Origin: Chloroflexota bacterium
GTDB taxonomy: Bacteria > Chloroflexota > Dehalococcoidia > JACPEP01
Length of the DNA stretch: 64,000 nt
Direction of reading: 5' to 3'
Assembly (NCBI GenBank): GCA_016183425.1
Contig: JACPEP010000007.1
Location: forward strand, 1 to 64,000
Made by a program: the position numbers and the translations under genes. Positions 50,986 through 59,770 of this stretch are shown here, one piece after another. The notes under the pieces are model-generated. The model saw only the letters and a program-made list of their open reading frames with translations. It searched no databases and had not been told where the DNA came from. The stretch's first letter is position 1; each line of letters starts with the position of its first letter.

Positions 50986-52239
50986 TTAACTTAACGGTTT
51001 GCTGTAGAGACCGATCATGCCGCCATCGCCCAAACGAGCTTTGATCTTCCACATGTCGGTGGTAACGAGACCTTTCTCGTAATATCTTTGGTCTATCTTT
51101 CGGTCTGAAGGCCAATCGGAGGGCGTCATGCCGTTTTTGGCTTCGTTTATAAAGAACCCGGTTAGAGTTGAAGATGGCAGTTCCATGGGGCTCATTTTCA
51201 AGGCTTGCCGCGTCGCGTTGTACCCGGCCAGGTCTCCTGTGAAGAGCACTTCTACGAATCCCTGGATGTCTCCTGTTTTCAACCCAGCAGCGAAAAGATT
51301 CTCAAGCCCGCTCACCCTTAGGGTGTTATCTCGGGGCGCCACAGCCCCCATTCTTAAGGGTTGGCCCCCGCCGCCAACAAGGGGATTCACTATCCATGCG
51401 TTTTCAAAGCCCTGGATCTGCCTGATGAACTTTGTGGGAACGTTCAGCCAGGTTTTGGCAAAGGGCATATGGATTATTTGTATTGGCTTTGCCCCCAGCT
51501 TTCTGGTAACAGGGCGGCTGGGGTATCTCCACTCTTCTGTAAAGTCATACTGCTGGAGATGGTCAGGAACGTCGATATAGGTGTAGCCCGACGGGGACGT
51601 TTCTATCCGTTCGCGAAGCTCTGGTGAAAGGCTTTCAGTGGCAATGAGAACACAGGACATATAGCTGGGTCGTTCTTTTTTCTCGTCGGGAGCCTCCGCC
51701 GCTTCCGTGATGCTCACTCGGTCACCAAATAGGGGACACATAAGCATACAGAGGACGCAGCCCTGGCCGAGGCGCTCACATTCCTCAACGCCGCTCATTT
51801 GTCCCGTGGCATCTACAAAGGCATCGCCATAGACCTGGGACCCATCCTGGAGCACTACCGAGACCACTTTCCTTTCTTTTACTGTTACCGACACCACCCG
51901 TTTCTGTAGCAGAATCTGAACTCCCGATTCCGTGAGCAGCTTGCGACATCCTTCAGGCACTTTGGTTACATCAAAGCAAACGCTTCCGGAGGGAACCCCC
52001 AGTTCAGGCCACCGATGCAGGGCCAGGGATTCCAGCATCTGGATTATCTCCCCGGCGCCCCCATCCATCAACAGAGCTTCTTGACGAGCGATCCATCCGG
52101 ATAGATGCCCCGTCCAGGGGGCCAGGCCAGACAGACGGTTCATTTTCTCAATCAGTGTGACCTCTACCCCGGCCTTGGCCGCCGTCAACGCCGCCGCGCA
52201 GCCACCGAAGCCGCCGCCAACAACAATCACCCTGGCCAT
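50986..52239 (-). CDS. FAD-dependent oxidoreductase with four-Cys motif (paralogue 2)
   Basis: A 417-residue flavoprotein closely similar to the paralogue at 55751-57001. FAD motifs: VVGGGFGGCAAA (residues 6-17), DATG (143-146) and GLENLFAAGLKTGDIQGFVEVLFTGDLAGYNA. The conserved cysteines are C154, C161, C164 and C168 in ECERLGQGCVLCMLMCPLFG. The N-terminal sequence PWTGHLSGWIARQEALL is shared by paralogues 2-4. It lies between paralogue 1 and the VOC gene, all on one strand with short gaps, so co-transcription is expected. Cytoplasmic, catalytic role undetermined. Confidence 0.88.
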   Translation of the reverse strand: MARVIVVGGGFGGCAAALTAAKAGVEVTLIEKMNRLSGLAPWTGHLSGWIARQEALLMDGGAGEIIQMLESLALHRWPELGVPSGSVCFDVTKVPEGCRKLLTESGVQILLQKRVVSVTVKERKVVSVVLQDGSQVYGDAFVDATGQMSGVEECERLGQGCVLCMLMCPLFGDRVSITEAAEAPDEKKERPSYMSCVLIATESLSPELRERIETSPSGYTYIDVPDHLQQYDFTEEWRYPSRPVTRKLGAKPIQIIHMPFAKTWLNVPTKFIRQIQGFENAWIVNPLVGGGGQPLRMGAVAPRDNTLRVSGLENLFAAGLKTGDIQGFVEVLFTGDLAGYNATRQALKMSPMELPSSTLTGFFINEAKNGMTPSDWPSDRKIDQRYYEKGLVTTDMWKIKARLGDGGMIGLYSKPLS

Positions 52240-52270
52240 AGAGGTCTTTCAGACAAGAAGTCGGAAACCT

Positions 52271-52735
52271 TTACTTTGATTCAGGGGCCGCCTCGCTTAG
52301 GGGCACTATGTTTCCATCGGGGTCGTAGGCCAGGACATTGGCGCCGCCCCCAGGCCGCTTAGCAGGAGGGGCTACGAATCTAACGCCTTTCTTTGACAGC
52401 TCTTCATAAGCCGCGTCCACACTCTCGACCCTGAATATCATCCTCATGAACCCTATGTCCGTCAGGGTCCAGTTTTCTGGGCGCGGTTTCGAAGGCGGCG
52501 AAATAAACTGGACTAGCTGAAGTTTCACGGGTGTGGTCTTGTCAACCAGGTTAGCACCCAGAAAGTGTAGATTGGACATGTTGAAGAGCTTTTCATGAAA
52601 TCGAACGGATTCGAGACGATCCTTAGTGTCGAACTGGTCTACCACCTTCAGACCCAGCAGATCCCGATAAAAATGGAGCGACCTTTCTAGGTCTTGCACG
52701 CACACCACCGTCCAAGAATATCCCTCGACTTCCAT
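52271..52735 (-). CDS. VOC-family (glyoxalase-like) protein
   Basis: A 154-residue vicinal-oxygen-chelate fold protein with one betaalphabetabetabeta pair: YSWTVVCVQDLERSLHFYRDLLGLKVV at the N-terminus and RMIFRVESVDAAYEELSKKGVRFVAPP...LAYDPDGNIVPLSE at the C-terminus. The usual N-terminal metal histidine is replaced (VVCV), so metal binding may be incomplete. It sits between the binding-protein gene and flavoprotein paralogue 2. VOC proteins include dioxygenases, epimerases and lyases; the reaction is not predictable here. Confidence 0.85.
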   Translation of the reverse strand: MEVEGYSWTVVCVQDLERSLHFYRDLLGLKVVDQFDTKDRLESVRFHEKLFNMSNLHFLGANLVDKTTPVKLQLVQFISPPSKPRPENWTLTDIGFMRMIFRVESVDAAYEELSKKGVRFVAPPAKRPGGGANVLAYDPDGNIVPLSEAAPESK

Positions 52736-52771
52736 TGCTGAAGGACCTCCTTTCGTCGCTTCTCTGTCTAT

Positions 52772-54397
52772 CTACGCCGTTTTCCACACGCTCTCAAAGA
52801 ACCAGCGGGGCACTTCGATCCCGGGAACGTAGTTGCTCACTTGCTTGCGATAGGCCAACATAATGCTCTCCCAGACTACGGGAATGTTGTAGTAGACCTC
52901 TTCGATGATGCTCCGTTCCAACTGGTTATAGATTCGGCCCCGCTCCTCTTTGTCGTAGGTTTGTTCCCCTTTCTCCATGAGTTGTCTTAGTTCAGGGAAG
53001 TCAGCGGAAACAGCGGCAGCATAGGGTGCCTTGATGGGATGAAGATTGTAGGCCACATGCCAGGCGGGGTCCGGGCCGGTATTGGTACGGCTGAACCTCA
53101 TCTTGTAGCGTCCTTGTTTGGATAGGTCCAAGAACTTGGCCCATTCGATATTCTGTATTTTTAGTTTCATCCCCACTTTCGCCACCTGAGCCTGGACCGC
53201 CTCCGCCATTTCCACGAGTTGGGGGTAGTTTGGGCTAGTAAGGGCTTCGATCTCGAGGCCATCGGGATAGCCGCCCTCAGCCAACTTCGCCTTAGCTTTT
53301 GCCGGATCGTAGGGATAGCCCTTGAGACTCGGGTCGTAGAACCAGTAGACGGGGCTGAACTGGCCATGGGCCATTGTATTCAGCCCCTGGAAGACGCTTT
53401 TTTGGATGGCTTCTTTATCGATAGCGTAGGCTAAAGCCTGCCGAACCGCCTTGTTATTAAAGGGTGGCTCCTTGCTATTAATAAAGATTGCCGAGATCCC
53501 CGCAGCCGGCTTGATGACCACCTCTATGTCTTGACTCCTCCTCAAATCTTCGATGAACTTCCCTTCAACTTCACTTAGGAAATCGATCTCTCCCGTCTTC
53601 AGCATGGTGGTTTGCACCACCGTGTCGGGTATGATCTTAGCCACCACCGAGTCCAGATAAGGTAACCCCTTTTTCCAGTACCCATCGAACCTCTTCATGG
53701 TGACGTGATCGTCTTGCAACCACTCCTGGTGCTGGAAGGGGCCCGTGCCCACGCCGTATTTGGTGAGGTCATTGTTGTATTTTTTTGCCGCTTCCGGAGA
53801 CACCATGGCGCACATGCTGTCATTGGCTACACCAGCCAAAAAACCTCCGTAGGGCCCTGTCAGGTTGTAACGGACGGTGTAGTCGTCTATCACCTCCATG
53901 CTTTTCACCGCTTGCTGGAGCCTGCTCTTGCGGTCAGCGAAGGCGGGGGTATCTATGATGCGTTGATAGTTGAACCTGACGACAGAGGCGTTGAAATCCA
54001 CGCCATCGTGGAACTGGATACTCTTGCGGAGCCTGAAGATGAATTTATCCGGCTCTGGTATTTCCCAGGACTCCGCCAACTGATCATTCACCGGATTGGC
54101 CTTGTTGTCCAGCCCAACCAGGGTGTTGTAGAGCTGGTTTCGTGCCATATTGTCGAAATTACCCCCCAGGCTCTTATGGGGTTCCTCGCCGATAGTGCCC
54201 TTGGAAGCGACCCTCAAGATGCCGCCATAAACCGGCCCTGCCTTGGCCGGAGTGGGTGGAGCCTTGGGTGCGGGAGCGCAGCCCGCCAAATAAAGGCCTG
54301 CCAAGCCCAAAGCGCCCGAAACTGCCGACCTTAGAGCCTGGCGACGGGATACCTGTTTAGAAAGAAGCCTACTCCAATAGTGACTTTGGCCTTCCAT
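52772..54397 (-). CDS. Family 5 substrate-binding lipoprotein
   Basis: A 541-residue solute-binding lipoprotein. The signal SHYWSRLLSKQVSRRQALR joins a twin-arginine motif and a lipobox (YLAGC, C40). Family 5 segments include YGGILRVASKGTIGEEPHKSLGG, LRKSIQFHDGVDFNASVVRFNYQRI, GTGPFQHQEW and VRQALAYAIDKEAIQ. It is more like the protein at 57083-58717 (shared PAKAGPVYGG/MGGRLRIAS opening and NFDNMARNQLYN/NLDGVVRNNMYD) than the one at 43898, supporting module duplication. No permease or ATPase is near. ATG behind GGAGGGG. Confidence 0.92.
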   Translation of the reverse strand: MEGQSHYWSRLLSKQVSRRQALRSAVSGALGLAGLYLAGCAPAPKAPPTPAKAGPVYGGILRVASKGTIGEEPHKSLGGNFDNMARNQLYNTLVGLDNKANPVNDQLAESWEIPEPDKFIFRLRKSIQFHDGVDFNASVVRFNYQRIIDTPAFADRKSRLQQAVKSMEVIDDYTVRYNLTGPYGGFLAGVANDSMCAMVSPEAAKKYNNDLTKYGVGTGPFQHQEWLQDDHVTMKRFDGYWKKGLPYLDSVVAKIIPDTVVQTTMLKTGEIDFLSEVEGKFIEDLRRSQDIEVVIKPAAGISAIFINSKEPPFNNKAVRQALAYAIDKEAIQKSVFQGLNTMAHGQFSPVYWFYDPSLKGYPYDPAKAKAKLAEGGYPDGLEIEALTSPNYPQLVEMAEAVQAQVAKVGMKLKIQNIEWAKFLDLSKQGRYKMRFSRTNTGPDPAWHVAYNLHPIKAPYAAAVSADFPELRQLMEKGEQTYDKEERGRIYNQLERSIIEEVYYNIPVVWESIMLAYRKQVSNYVPGIEVPRWFFESVWKTA

Positions 54398-54475
54398 TTT
54401 TCCCCTCCCTCTTGCTTAAAAAGCTGCTTTCTTGATGTTATCGGGTCTTTTATTCTCGCCCATTGCCGAGCATCC

Positions 54476-55723
54476 TCACGCCAAACGTTTGGCGAAGATT
54501 CCCTCCATTCCAGCGGCTCTGACCCGCTCTTTTATTTTCTGGTAATCGGTGGTATCGAAGCCGGCATTTTTGTAGGTAGGATCGCTCAGGGGAGTGCCGC
54601 TCCACTCGTTAGGCGTCTGGCCCGTCTTCACTACCGACAGAAAATAACCCATCAGGGTGGAGATGGGCATCGGCAGGGGTGTCATACCCAAGGCCGTTCG
54701 AGCGGCGTTCCAACCGGCCACGTCGCCGGCAAACATGGCTTCGATGAAGCCACTATAGCGACCGGCCCGAAGGCCAGCGGCAAAAAGGTTGGCCATTCCG
54801 GTTACCCGCAGAGTATCATCGTGGGAAGCGTAGAAGCCGGTGCCCACCGTTTGTCCCTCGGCATCGAGAGGCTGCATCATCCAGGCATTTTCAAACCCGG
54901 GGATCCGTTGCAGCCACTTCAAGGGCAGGTTGAGCTTCGTCTTGGCGAAGGGAACGTGGACCACATTGACCAAAGTTCCTTTGATCTTTGCGGTTACCGG
55001 CCGATCGGGGCGGCGCCACTCTTTGGTAAAGTCCATACTCAACAGGTCTTCTGGGATGGGAAAGTAGGAATAGCCACTCTCTTCGTCTTCGATTTTTTGG
55101 CGCAAATCCGGTGAGAGGCTCTCCATGGCGATGAGGCTCATGGGGAAATAGTTCCAGCGATCCTCCTGGTCCGGGACATCCACCAGCGCCGAGAGGCTGA
55201 TACGGTCTCCGAAAAGGGGGCAGTTTAGGAGACATAACGCGCAACCTTGGCCCAGACGGTCGCACCATTCCACGCCGCCGGTACGACCGGTGGCGTCCAC
55301 GAAGGCATCGCCCTCGATTCGAGTCCCGTCTTCGGTGATAACGGCCCTCACCTTGTTTTCTGACCTGTCGATCTGGGTAACTCTGCTTTTAAGCCTGAAC
55401 TTTATGCCCGACTTTTCAATCAGCTTTGCTATGGCGTTGGCGATCCTGGTTACATCGAAGGTTATGTTGCCGTCTTTCACCCCGAACTCGGTAGTTCTAT
55501 GAATGGATAGGCTTTCCATCACCGCGACTATATCAGCGGTGCCGCTTTCCATGAGCCTAGTTTCAGTCCGGGATACCCAGGTCAGTATCTGGCCGGTCCA
55601 CGGGGCGAGGCCGGACAAGAAATCCATTCTTTCTACGATCTCCACCTGGACTCCGGCTTTCCGAGCCGTCAAGGCGGCGGTGCATCCCCCCAAGCCCCCT
55701 CCGATAACAACCACTTTTGCCAT
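54476..55723 (-). CDS. FAD-dependent oxidoreductase with four-Cys motif (paralogue 3)
   Basis: A 415-residue flavoprotein of the same set: VIGGGLGGCTAA (residues 6-17), DATG (143-146), then C154, C161, C164 and C168 in WCDRLGQGCALCLLNCPLFG, and the C-terminal GMANLFAAGLRAGRYSGFIEAMFAGDVAGWNAA. ATG 55723 follows GAGG at 7 bases; an adjacent GTG (55726) is an alternative. It begins 27 bases after the stop of paralogue 4, and the two likely form a pair. The product may be an iron-sulfur flavoprotein; electron partner unknown. Confidence 0.88.
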   Translation of the reverse strand: MAKVVVIGGGLGGCTAALTARKAGVQVEIVERMDFLSGLAPWTGQILTWVSRTETRLMESGTADIVAVMESLSIHRTTEFGVKDGNITFDVTRIANAIAKLIEKSGIKFRLKSRVTQIDRSENKVRAVITEDGTRIEGDAFVDATGRTGGVEWCDRLGQGCALCLLNCPLFGDRISLSALVDVPDQEDRWNYFPMSLIAMESLSPDLRQKIEDEESGYSYFPIPEDLLSMDFTKEWRRPDRPVTAKIKGTLVNVVHVPFAKTKLNLPLKWLQRIPGFENAWMMQPLDAEGQTVGTGFYASHDDTLRVTGMANLFAAGLRAGRYSGFIEAMFAGDVAGWNAARTALGMTPLPMPISTLMGYFLSVVKTGQTPNEWSGTPLSDPTYKNAGFDTTDYQKIKERVRAAGMEGIFAKRLA

Positions 55724-55750
55724 CACTTTGCCTCTTTTCTATTCAAGAAT

Positions 55751-57001
55751 CTAGCTCAACGGCTTCTGATAGATTCCCATCATACCCGCTTCCTTGATCC
55801 GTTCCTTAATAGTGTTTAGGTCAGTGGAGACCAAACCTTGTTCATGGTATTTAGGGTCTATCTTGCGGTCTCGGGGCCAGTCCGAGGGGGTCATGCCATC
55901 TCTTATTTCGGCGATAAAGAAGCCGATGAGTGTCTTGGGCGAAAGCACAATGGGTTCTTTGCCCAGGGCGACCCTGGTGGCATTGTATCCTGCCAAATCA
56001 GCGGTGAACATAACCTCCACAAAGCCGGCGATGTGGCCCGTCTTGAGGCCAGCCACAAAAAGATTTTCAAATCCCTTCACCCGTAGGCTATTCTCTCGAG
56101 GGGCAACCGCTCCCATGCGCAGGGGCTGGCCCGTGCCGCCGGCCAATGGGTTCACCAGCCAGGCATTCTCAAAACCAGGCAGCCTCCTCAAATAGTTCAA
56201 AGGGATGTTAGCATAGGTTTTGGCGAAGGGTATGTGAATTATCTGGATTACTTTTCCCAGGTGGCGGGTAACCGGACGCTCGGGGTGAGGCCACTGACCG
56301 GTGAAGTCTATGTCCTGGAACTCCTGGGGAACCGGGAGATAAAAATACCCAGATTCTTCCGCCTCTATCTTTTTACGTAGGTCCGGGGAGAAACTCTCCA
56401 TGGCGATGAGAGAGCAAGACATATAGCTAGGGCTACCCCGCTTTTCGTCAGCCACGCCCGCCTTTGCCGTAATACTGATTCGGCTCCCGAAGATAGGACA
56501 CTGCACCATGCAAAGAACGCACCCCTGGCCGTACTGCTCACACTCCTCTATGGTGCTGATCTGGCCCGTGGCGTCAACGAAGGCATCCCCTTCTATCCGA
56601 GAGCCATCTTCCAAAACTATTGTTTCGACGCGCCTGTCTCTCGTCTCAACGTCGATGGCTCGGCTCCGCAGCCTTACTTTGACGCCAGCCTCTTCTAGCA
56701 GGTGGCGCATTCCCTCGGCGAGCCTCGTTACATCGAAAACGATGCTCCCACCGGGGACGCCCATCTCGTAGTAGCGATGGATGGCCAAGGAGTCCAAAAG
56801 ATTTAAGATCTGGGCGCCCCCGCCCCCGGTTAGTAGCACCTCTTGTCGGGCGATCCAGGTGAGAAGCTGCCCCGTCCACGGACCCAAACCGGAAAGCTGA
56901 TCCATCTTTTCGATAAGAACAACTTCCATTCCGGCCTGGCGCGCCGTAAGCGCTGCCGCACAGCCCGCAAAACCTCCCCCCACCACCACGACTTGCCGCA
57001 T
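55751..57001 (-). CDS. FAD-dependent oxidoreductase with four-Cys motif (paralogue 4)
   Basis: A 416-residue flavoprotein: VVGGGFAGCAAA (residues 6-17), DATG (143-146), C154, C161, C164 and C168 in ECEQYGQGCVLCMVQCPIFG, and GFENLFVAGLKTGHIAGFVEVMFTADLAGYNA. It is the closest match to paralogue 2 (both end ...YxKPLS), while paralogue 3 is the closest neighbour in the genome, so duplication occurred as a pair. ATG 57001 gives the family N-terminus; the frame extends upstream to a GTG at 57028 without a better ribosome site. Confidence 0.88.
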   Translation of the reverse strand: MRQVVVVGGGFAGCAAALTARQAGMEVVLIEKMDQLSGLGPWTGQLLTWIARQEVLLTGGGGAQILNLLDSLAIHRYYEMGVPGGSIVFDVTRLAEGMRHLLEEAGVKVRLRSRAIDVETRDRRVETIVLEDGSRIEGDAFVDATGQISTIEECEQYGQGCVLCMVQCPIFGSRISITAKAGVADEKRGSPSYMSCSLIAMESFSPDLRKKIEAEESGYFYLPVPQEFQDIDFTGQWPHPERPVTRHLGKVIQIIHIPFAKTYANIPLNYLRRLPGFENAWLVNPLAGGTGQPLRMGAVAPRENSLRVKGFENLFVAGLKTGHIAGFVEVMFTADLAGYNATRVALGKEPIVLSPKTLIGFFIAEIRDGMTPSDWPRDRKIDPKYHEQGLVSTDLNTIKERIKEAGMMGIYQKPLS

Positions 57002-57082
57002 ATTATAACTCGCCGAAAGACTCACCAAGCTACGAAAGGTGCCTCTTCAAAGCATTCCTGAGCCGATTTTGTCTTACCGGGC

Positions 57083-58717
57083 TTATTTTACCTTCCACAC
57101 CCCCTCGAAGTACCAGCGATTGTCCGTCATGGCGGGAACATAACCTTGAACCTTGGTGCTGTGGGCCACATAGTTAGCTCCATGCATAATGGGAAGCATC
57201 CAGTAGACGTCCTCCACCATCTTCCGATTCAGCTCGTTGTAGATGCGGCCCCGCTCCGTGGCGTCGTAGGTGGCATCGGCTTTTTTCATCAGGGCGTCGA
57301 ACTCGGGATTGGGAACCATTTGGTTGTTATAAGGGGCGCTGCTCAACGTATCGTAAATGGAGTAATAGTAGGGATCGACGCCGGTACTGGTGCGACCAAT
57401 GAGGGCCTGGAAATCGCCTTTCTTCCAACTGTCCAAAAAGACGGCATATTCCACTGTCTTAAGCTTAATCTTTATGCCCACTTTTGCTAGCTGACCCTGG
57501 ACTGCCTCACCCAGAGGGATGAGGTCGGGCACGCCACCGCTGACCAAAGCCTCCACCTCGAAACCGTCGGGAGAGCCCCCCTCCTTGAGCTTGGCCCTGG
57601 CCTTGTCCAGGTCGAAGCGGTACATCTGCTCAATGGCGGGGTCGTAGAACCAATAGCTGGGGCTATAGTGGCCGTAAGCCACTGGAGCCAGCCCCAAATA
57701 CACTCCCTGCTGTATGGCCTCTCGGTCTATGGCGTAGGCAGCCGCCTGGCGCAGCGCCTTATTGTTAAAAGGCGCTTTCTTCGAGTTTATCGAAAGGCCT
57801 CTGAGAACCGGGACGGGCCCCCCGGGCACCTTGATGTTAGGATCGTTCTTTAGCTCCAAGACGTCTTTCGACTGCATTTGGGCCATGAAATCGATCTCCC
57901 CGGTACGGAGCATGGTTATGGACACAGTTGGATCTGGGATCACCTTTACATACAGCTCATCCAGGTAGGGCACCCCGCTCTTCCAGTACCCGGCAAATTT
58001 TCGTAACGTGATGTGATCATCCTGGAACCATTCGCTGTGCTGGAAAGATCCCGTCCCCACCCCGTTCCGTTTCAAATCGTTGTTGAACTTTTTTACCGCC
58101 TCTGGGGATACCGGTGAGACGAAGTGGTCGCCGGCCACGATGGCCAAGAACCCCGCTGAAGGCGCCGGCAGTTTATAGGCCACGGTATATTCGTCAACCG
58201 GCTCCACAGACTTGACGGACTGGCCTACAAAAGGAGCGCTGGTGGCCTTTGTGGCGGGATCCATTATCCGCTCATAGTTGAACTTCATGAGCTGGGCATT
58301 CAAAGGGACCCCATCGTGGAGTTTCACCCCTTTACGAAGTTTAAAAACCACCCGGTCTGGCTCCGGGATCTCCCACGACTCTGCCAGGGATGGAACGTGC
58401 TTGCCTTTAGGATCGATCCAGATGAGGTTGTCATACATATTGTTCCGGACTACGCCATCCAGGTTGCCACCCAACTGGAGAAGAGGGTCCTCCGACAAAG
58501 TGGCTGTAGAAGCAATCCGCAACCTGCCTCCCATAACAGGCTGAAGCGACGGGGTGGGGGAACCAGGGACGGCGGCCGGTTTTGTAGGGGCCGGTTTGGG
58601 CGCTGCCGGAGCGCAACCCAGGAGCGCCACCGTGCCTACACCAGCCAGTGTGCCTCGAATGAGACGCCGGCGAGACAGACGGCGCCGCAACAGGGTGTCC
58701 CAATAGTTCTCTTTCAT
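57083..58717 (-). CDS. Family 5 substrate-binding lipoprotein
   Basis: A 544-residue solute-binding lipoprotein. The signal NYWDTLLRRRLSRRRLIRG with lipobox ALLGC (C35) is followed by a Pro/Lys/Ala linker. Family segments: GGRLRIASTATLSEDPLLQLGG, LRKGVKLHDGVPLNAQLMKFNYERI, GTGSFQHSEW and LRQAAAYAIDREAIQ. ATG 58717 is preceded by AAAGGA and fixes the start; the upstream open frame overlaps the VOC gene and is not coding. It lies 18 bases downstream of the double-VOC gene and 82 bases upstream of flavoprotein paralogue 4. Confidence 0.92.
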   Translation of the reverse strand: MKENYWDTLLRRRLSRRRLIRGTLAGVGTVALLGCAPAAPKPAPTKPAAVPGSPTPSLQPVMGGRLRIASTATLSEDPLLQLGGNLDGVVRNNMYDNLIWIDPKGKHVPSLAESWEIPEPDRVVFKLRKGVKLHDGVPLNAQLMKFNYERIMDPATKATSAPFVGQSVKSVEPVDEYTVAYKLPAPSAGFLAIVAGDHFVSPVSPEAVKKFNNDLKRNGVGTGSFQHSEWFQDDHITLRKFAGYWKSGVPYLDELYVKVIPDPTVSITMLRTGEIDFMAQMQSKDVLELKNDPNIKVPGGPVPVLRGLSINSKKAPFNNKALRQAAAYAIDREAIQQGVYLGLAPVAYGHYSPSYWFYDPAIEQMYRFDLDKARAKLKEGGSPDGFEVEALVSGGVPDLIPLGEAVQGQLAKVGIKIKLKTVEYAVFLDSWKKGDFQALIGRTSTGVDPYYYSIYDTLSSAPYNNQMVPNPEFDALMKKADATYDATERGRIYNELNRKMVEDVYWMLPIMHGANYVAHSTKVQGYVPAMTDNRWYFEGVWKVK

Positions 58718-58734
58718 TTGTCCTTTTCCTCTTT

Positions 58735-59637
58735 CTAGAGACGTTGCACTAACTCTACGAAGTTTCCCTCCGGGTCTCGGCAGATGCAAGCCTTCCAGGA
58801 TGGACCCGGGACCGGTGGCGAGACGAAGCTGACCCCTTGGCTCACCAATTCCCGATAAACTGCTTCCAGGTCCGCCACAACGAGACCGGGCCACTTTACG
58901 CCTATATCCCAGAGCCTGAGGGGCTCTGCCAGGGGCCTTCCCACTGGATACTCCCATTTGGCGATGTCGATACGTCCGTTGCGAGCCTCCAGCTGAGTGT
59001 CGGCGAAAAGGAACCAGAAGTCTACCTTCGGTCTGGGCAAGGAAAACCAGGTCATCAGGGCCTTCTGCCGCTCTTCTGGGGGTTCTGGTGGGCCGGGGGG
59101 GCCCGGGGAGGCGGTGGCCGGGTTGAGCCCCAGGGTGTCCCGGTAAAAGGCGAATACTCTTTCTTGGTCTATGGTGTTGATGTTCAGGTGGTTGTTGTTG
59201 GTGAGCTCCACGAAGGTGCCGTCGGGGTCTCGACAGAAGGCGACTACGTGGGTGGGGCTGCGACGAAGGGGTGGCGACAGAAAGCGGTGGTAGAGGGAGG
59301 AAGGCTGGTTGGCGTAGAGGGTATCCAGGCCTCGAATGGGGATGCCTATCCAGGTGAAGGCCTGGTCGCAGGCATCCATACTGAAGGGTCTCCCCGGGGG
59401 GAAATGCCATTGAATGAGCTCGAGAAGCCGTTTCGTTGGCTCCCGGGGAGGCTCGGTTTCGAGAAGAACGCTCCTAAGCTGCACTCCCTCCGCTCCGTAG
59501 AGTCGATCGTATAGCTCTCCGGCTCGTTCTTTATCAGATCTTACTTTCAAACCCAGATAGTCTCGGTAGAACGCCAGGGATTTATCCATATCGCTCACCG
59601 AAAGGGCGGTGTGGTTAAACTCCTGTATCCTCACCAT
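58735..59637 (-). CDS. Double VOC-domain protein
   Basis: A 300-residue protein with two vicinal-oxygen-chelate units. The first (about residues 1-150) begins MVRIQEFNHTALSVSDMDKSLAFYRDYLGL and ends FCRDPDGTFVELTN. The second continues HLNINTIDQERVFAFYRDTLGL and ends ICRDPEGNFVELVQRL. Histidine and the two terminal glutamates are retained in metal-ligand positions, unlike the single-domain VOC protein in the array. The size and two-module build resemble extradiol dioxygenases or 4-hydroxyphenylpyruvate dioxygenase-like enzymes, but this is only a fold-level analogy. ATG 59637 follows AGGAGG. It heads the eight-gene array. Confidence 0.85.
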   Translation of the reverse strand: MVRIQEFNHTALSVSDMDKSLAFYRDYLGLKVRSDKERAGELYDRLYGAEGVQLRSVLLETEPPREPTKRLLELIQWHFPPGRPFSMDACDQAFTWIGIPIRGLDTLYANQPSSLYHRFLSPPLRRSPTHVVAFCRDPDGTFVELTNNNHLNINTIDQERVFAFYRDTLGLNPATASPGPPGPPEPPEERQKALMTWFSLPRPKVDFWFLFADTQLEARNGRIDIAKWEYPVGRPLAEPLRLWDIGVKWPGLVVADLEAVYRELVSQGVSFVSPPVPGPSWKACICRDPEGNFVELVQRL

Positions 59638-59770
59638 TAGAGCCTCCTTTCCTGCCTCCGTTGCTGCCTCACTGCGGCCGTTTGTAAAGGGTAATAATAG
59701 CATAGCCCCCCCCTCTGTCAAGGCCCTGTACCCCTCCGGCACAGTAGTGACGCCGGCCTCCCTCGGGAGG

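Noticed and set aside
58718-59410. Much longer binding-protein start within the double-VOC gene
   Set aside because: The upstream part has no similarity to binding proteins, overlaps the VOC coding frame, and ATG 58717 has its own ribosome site followed by a clear Tat-lipoprotein signal.
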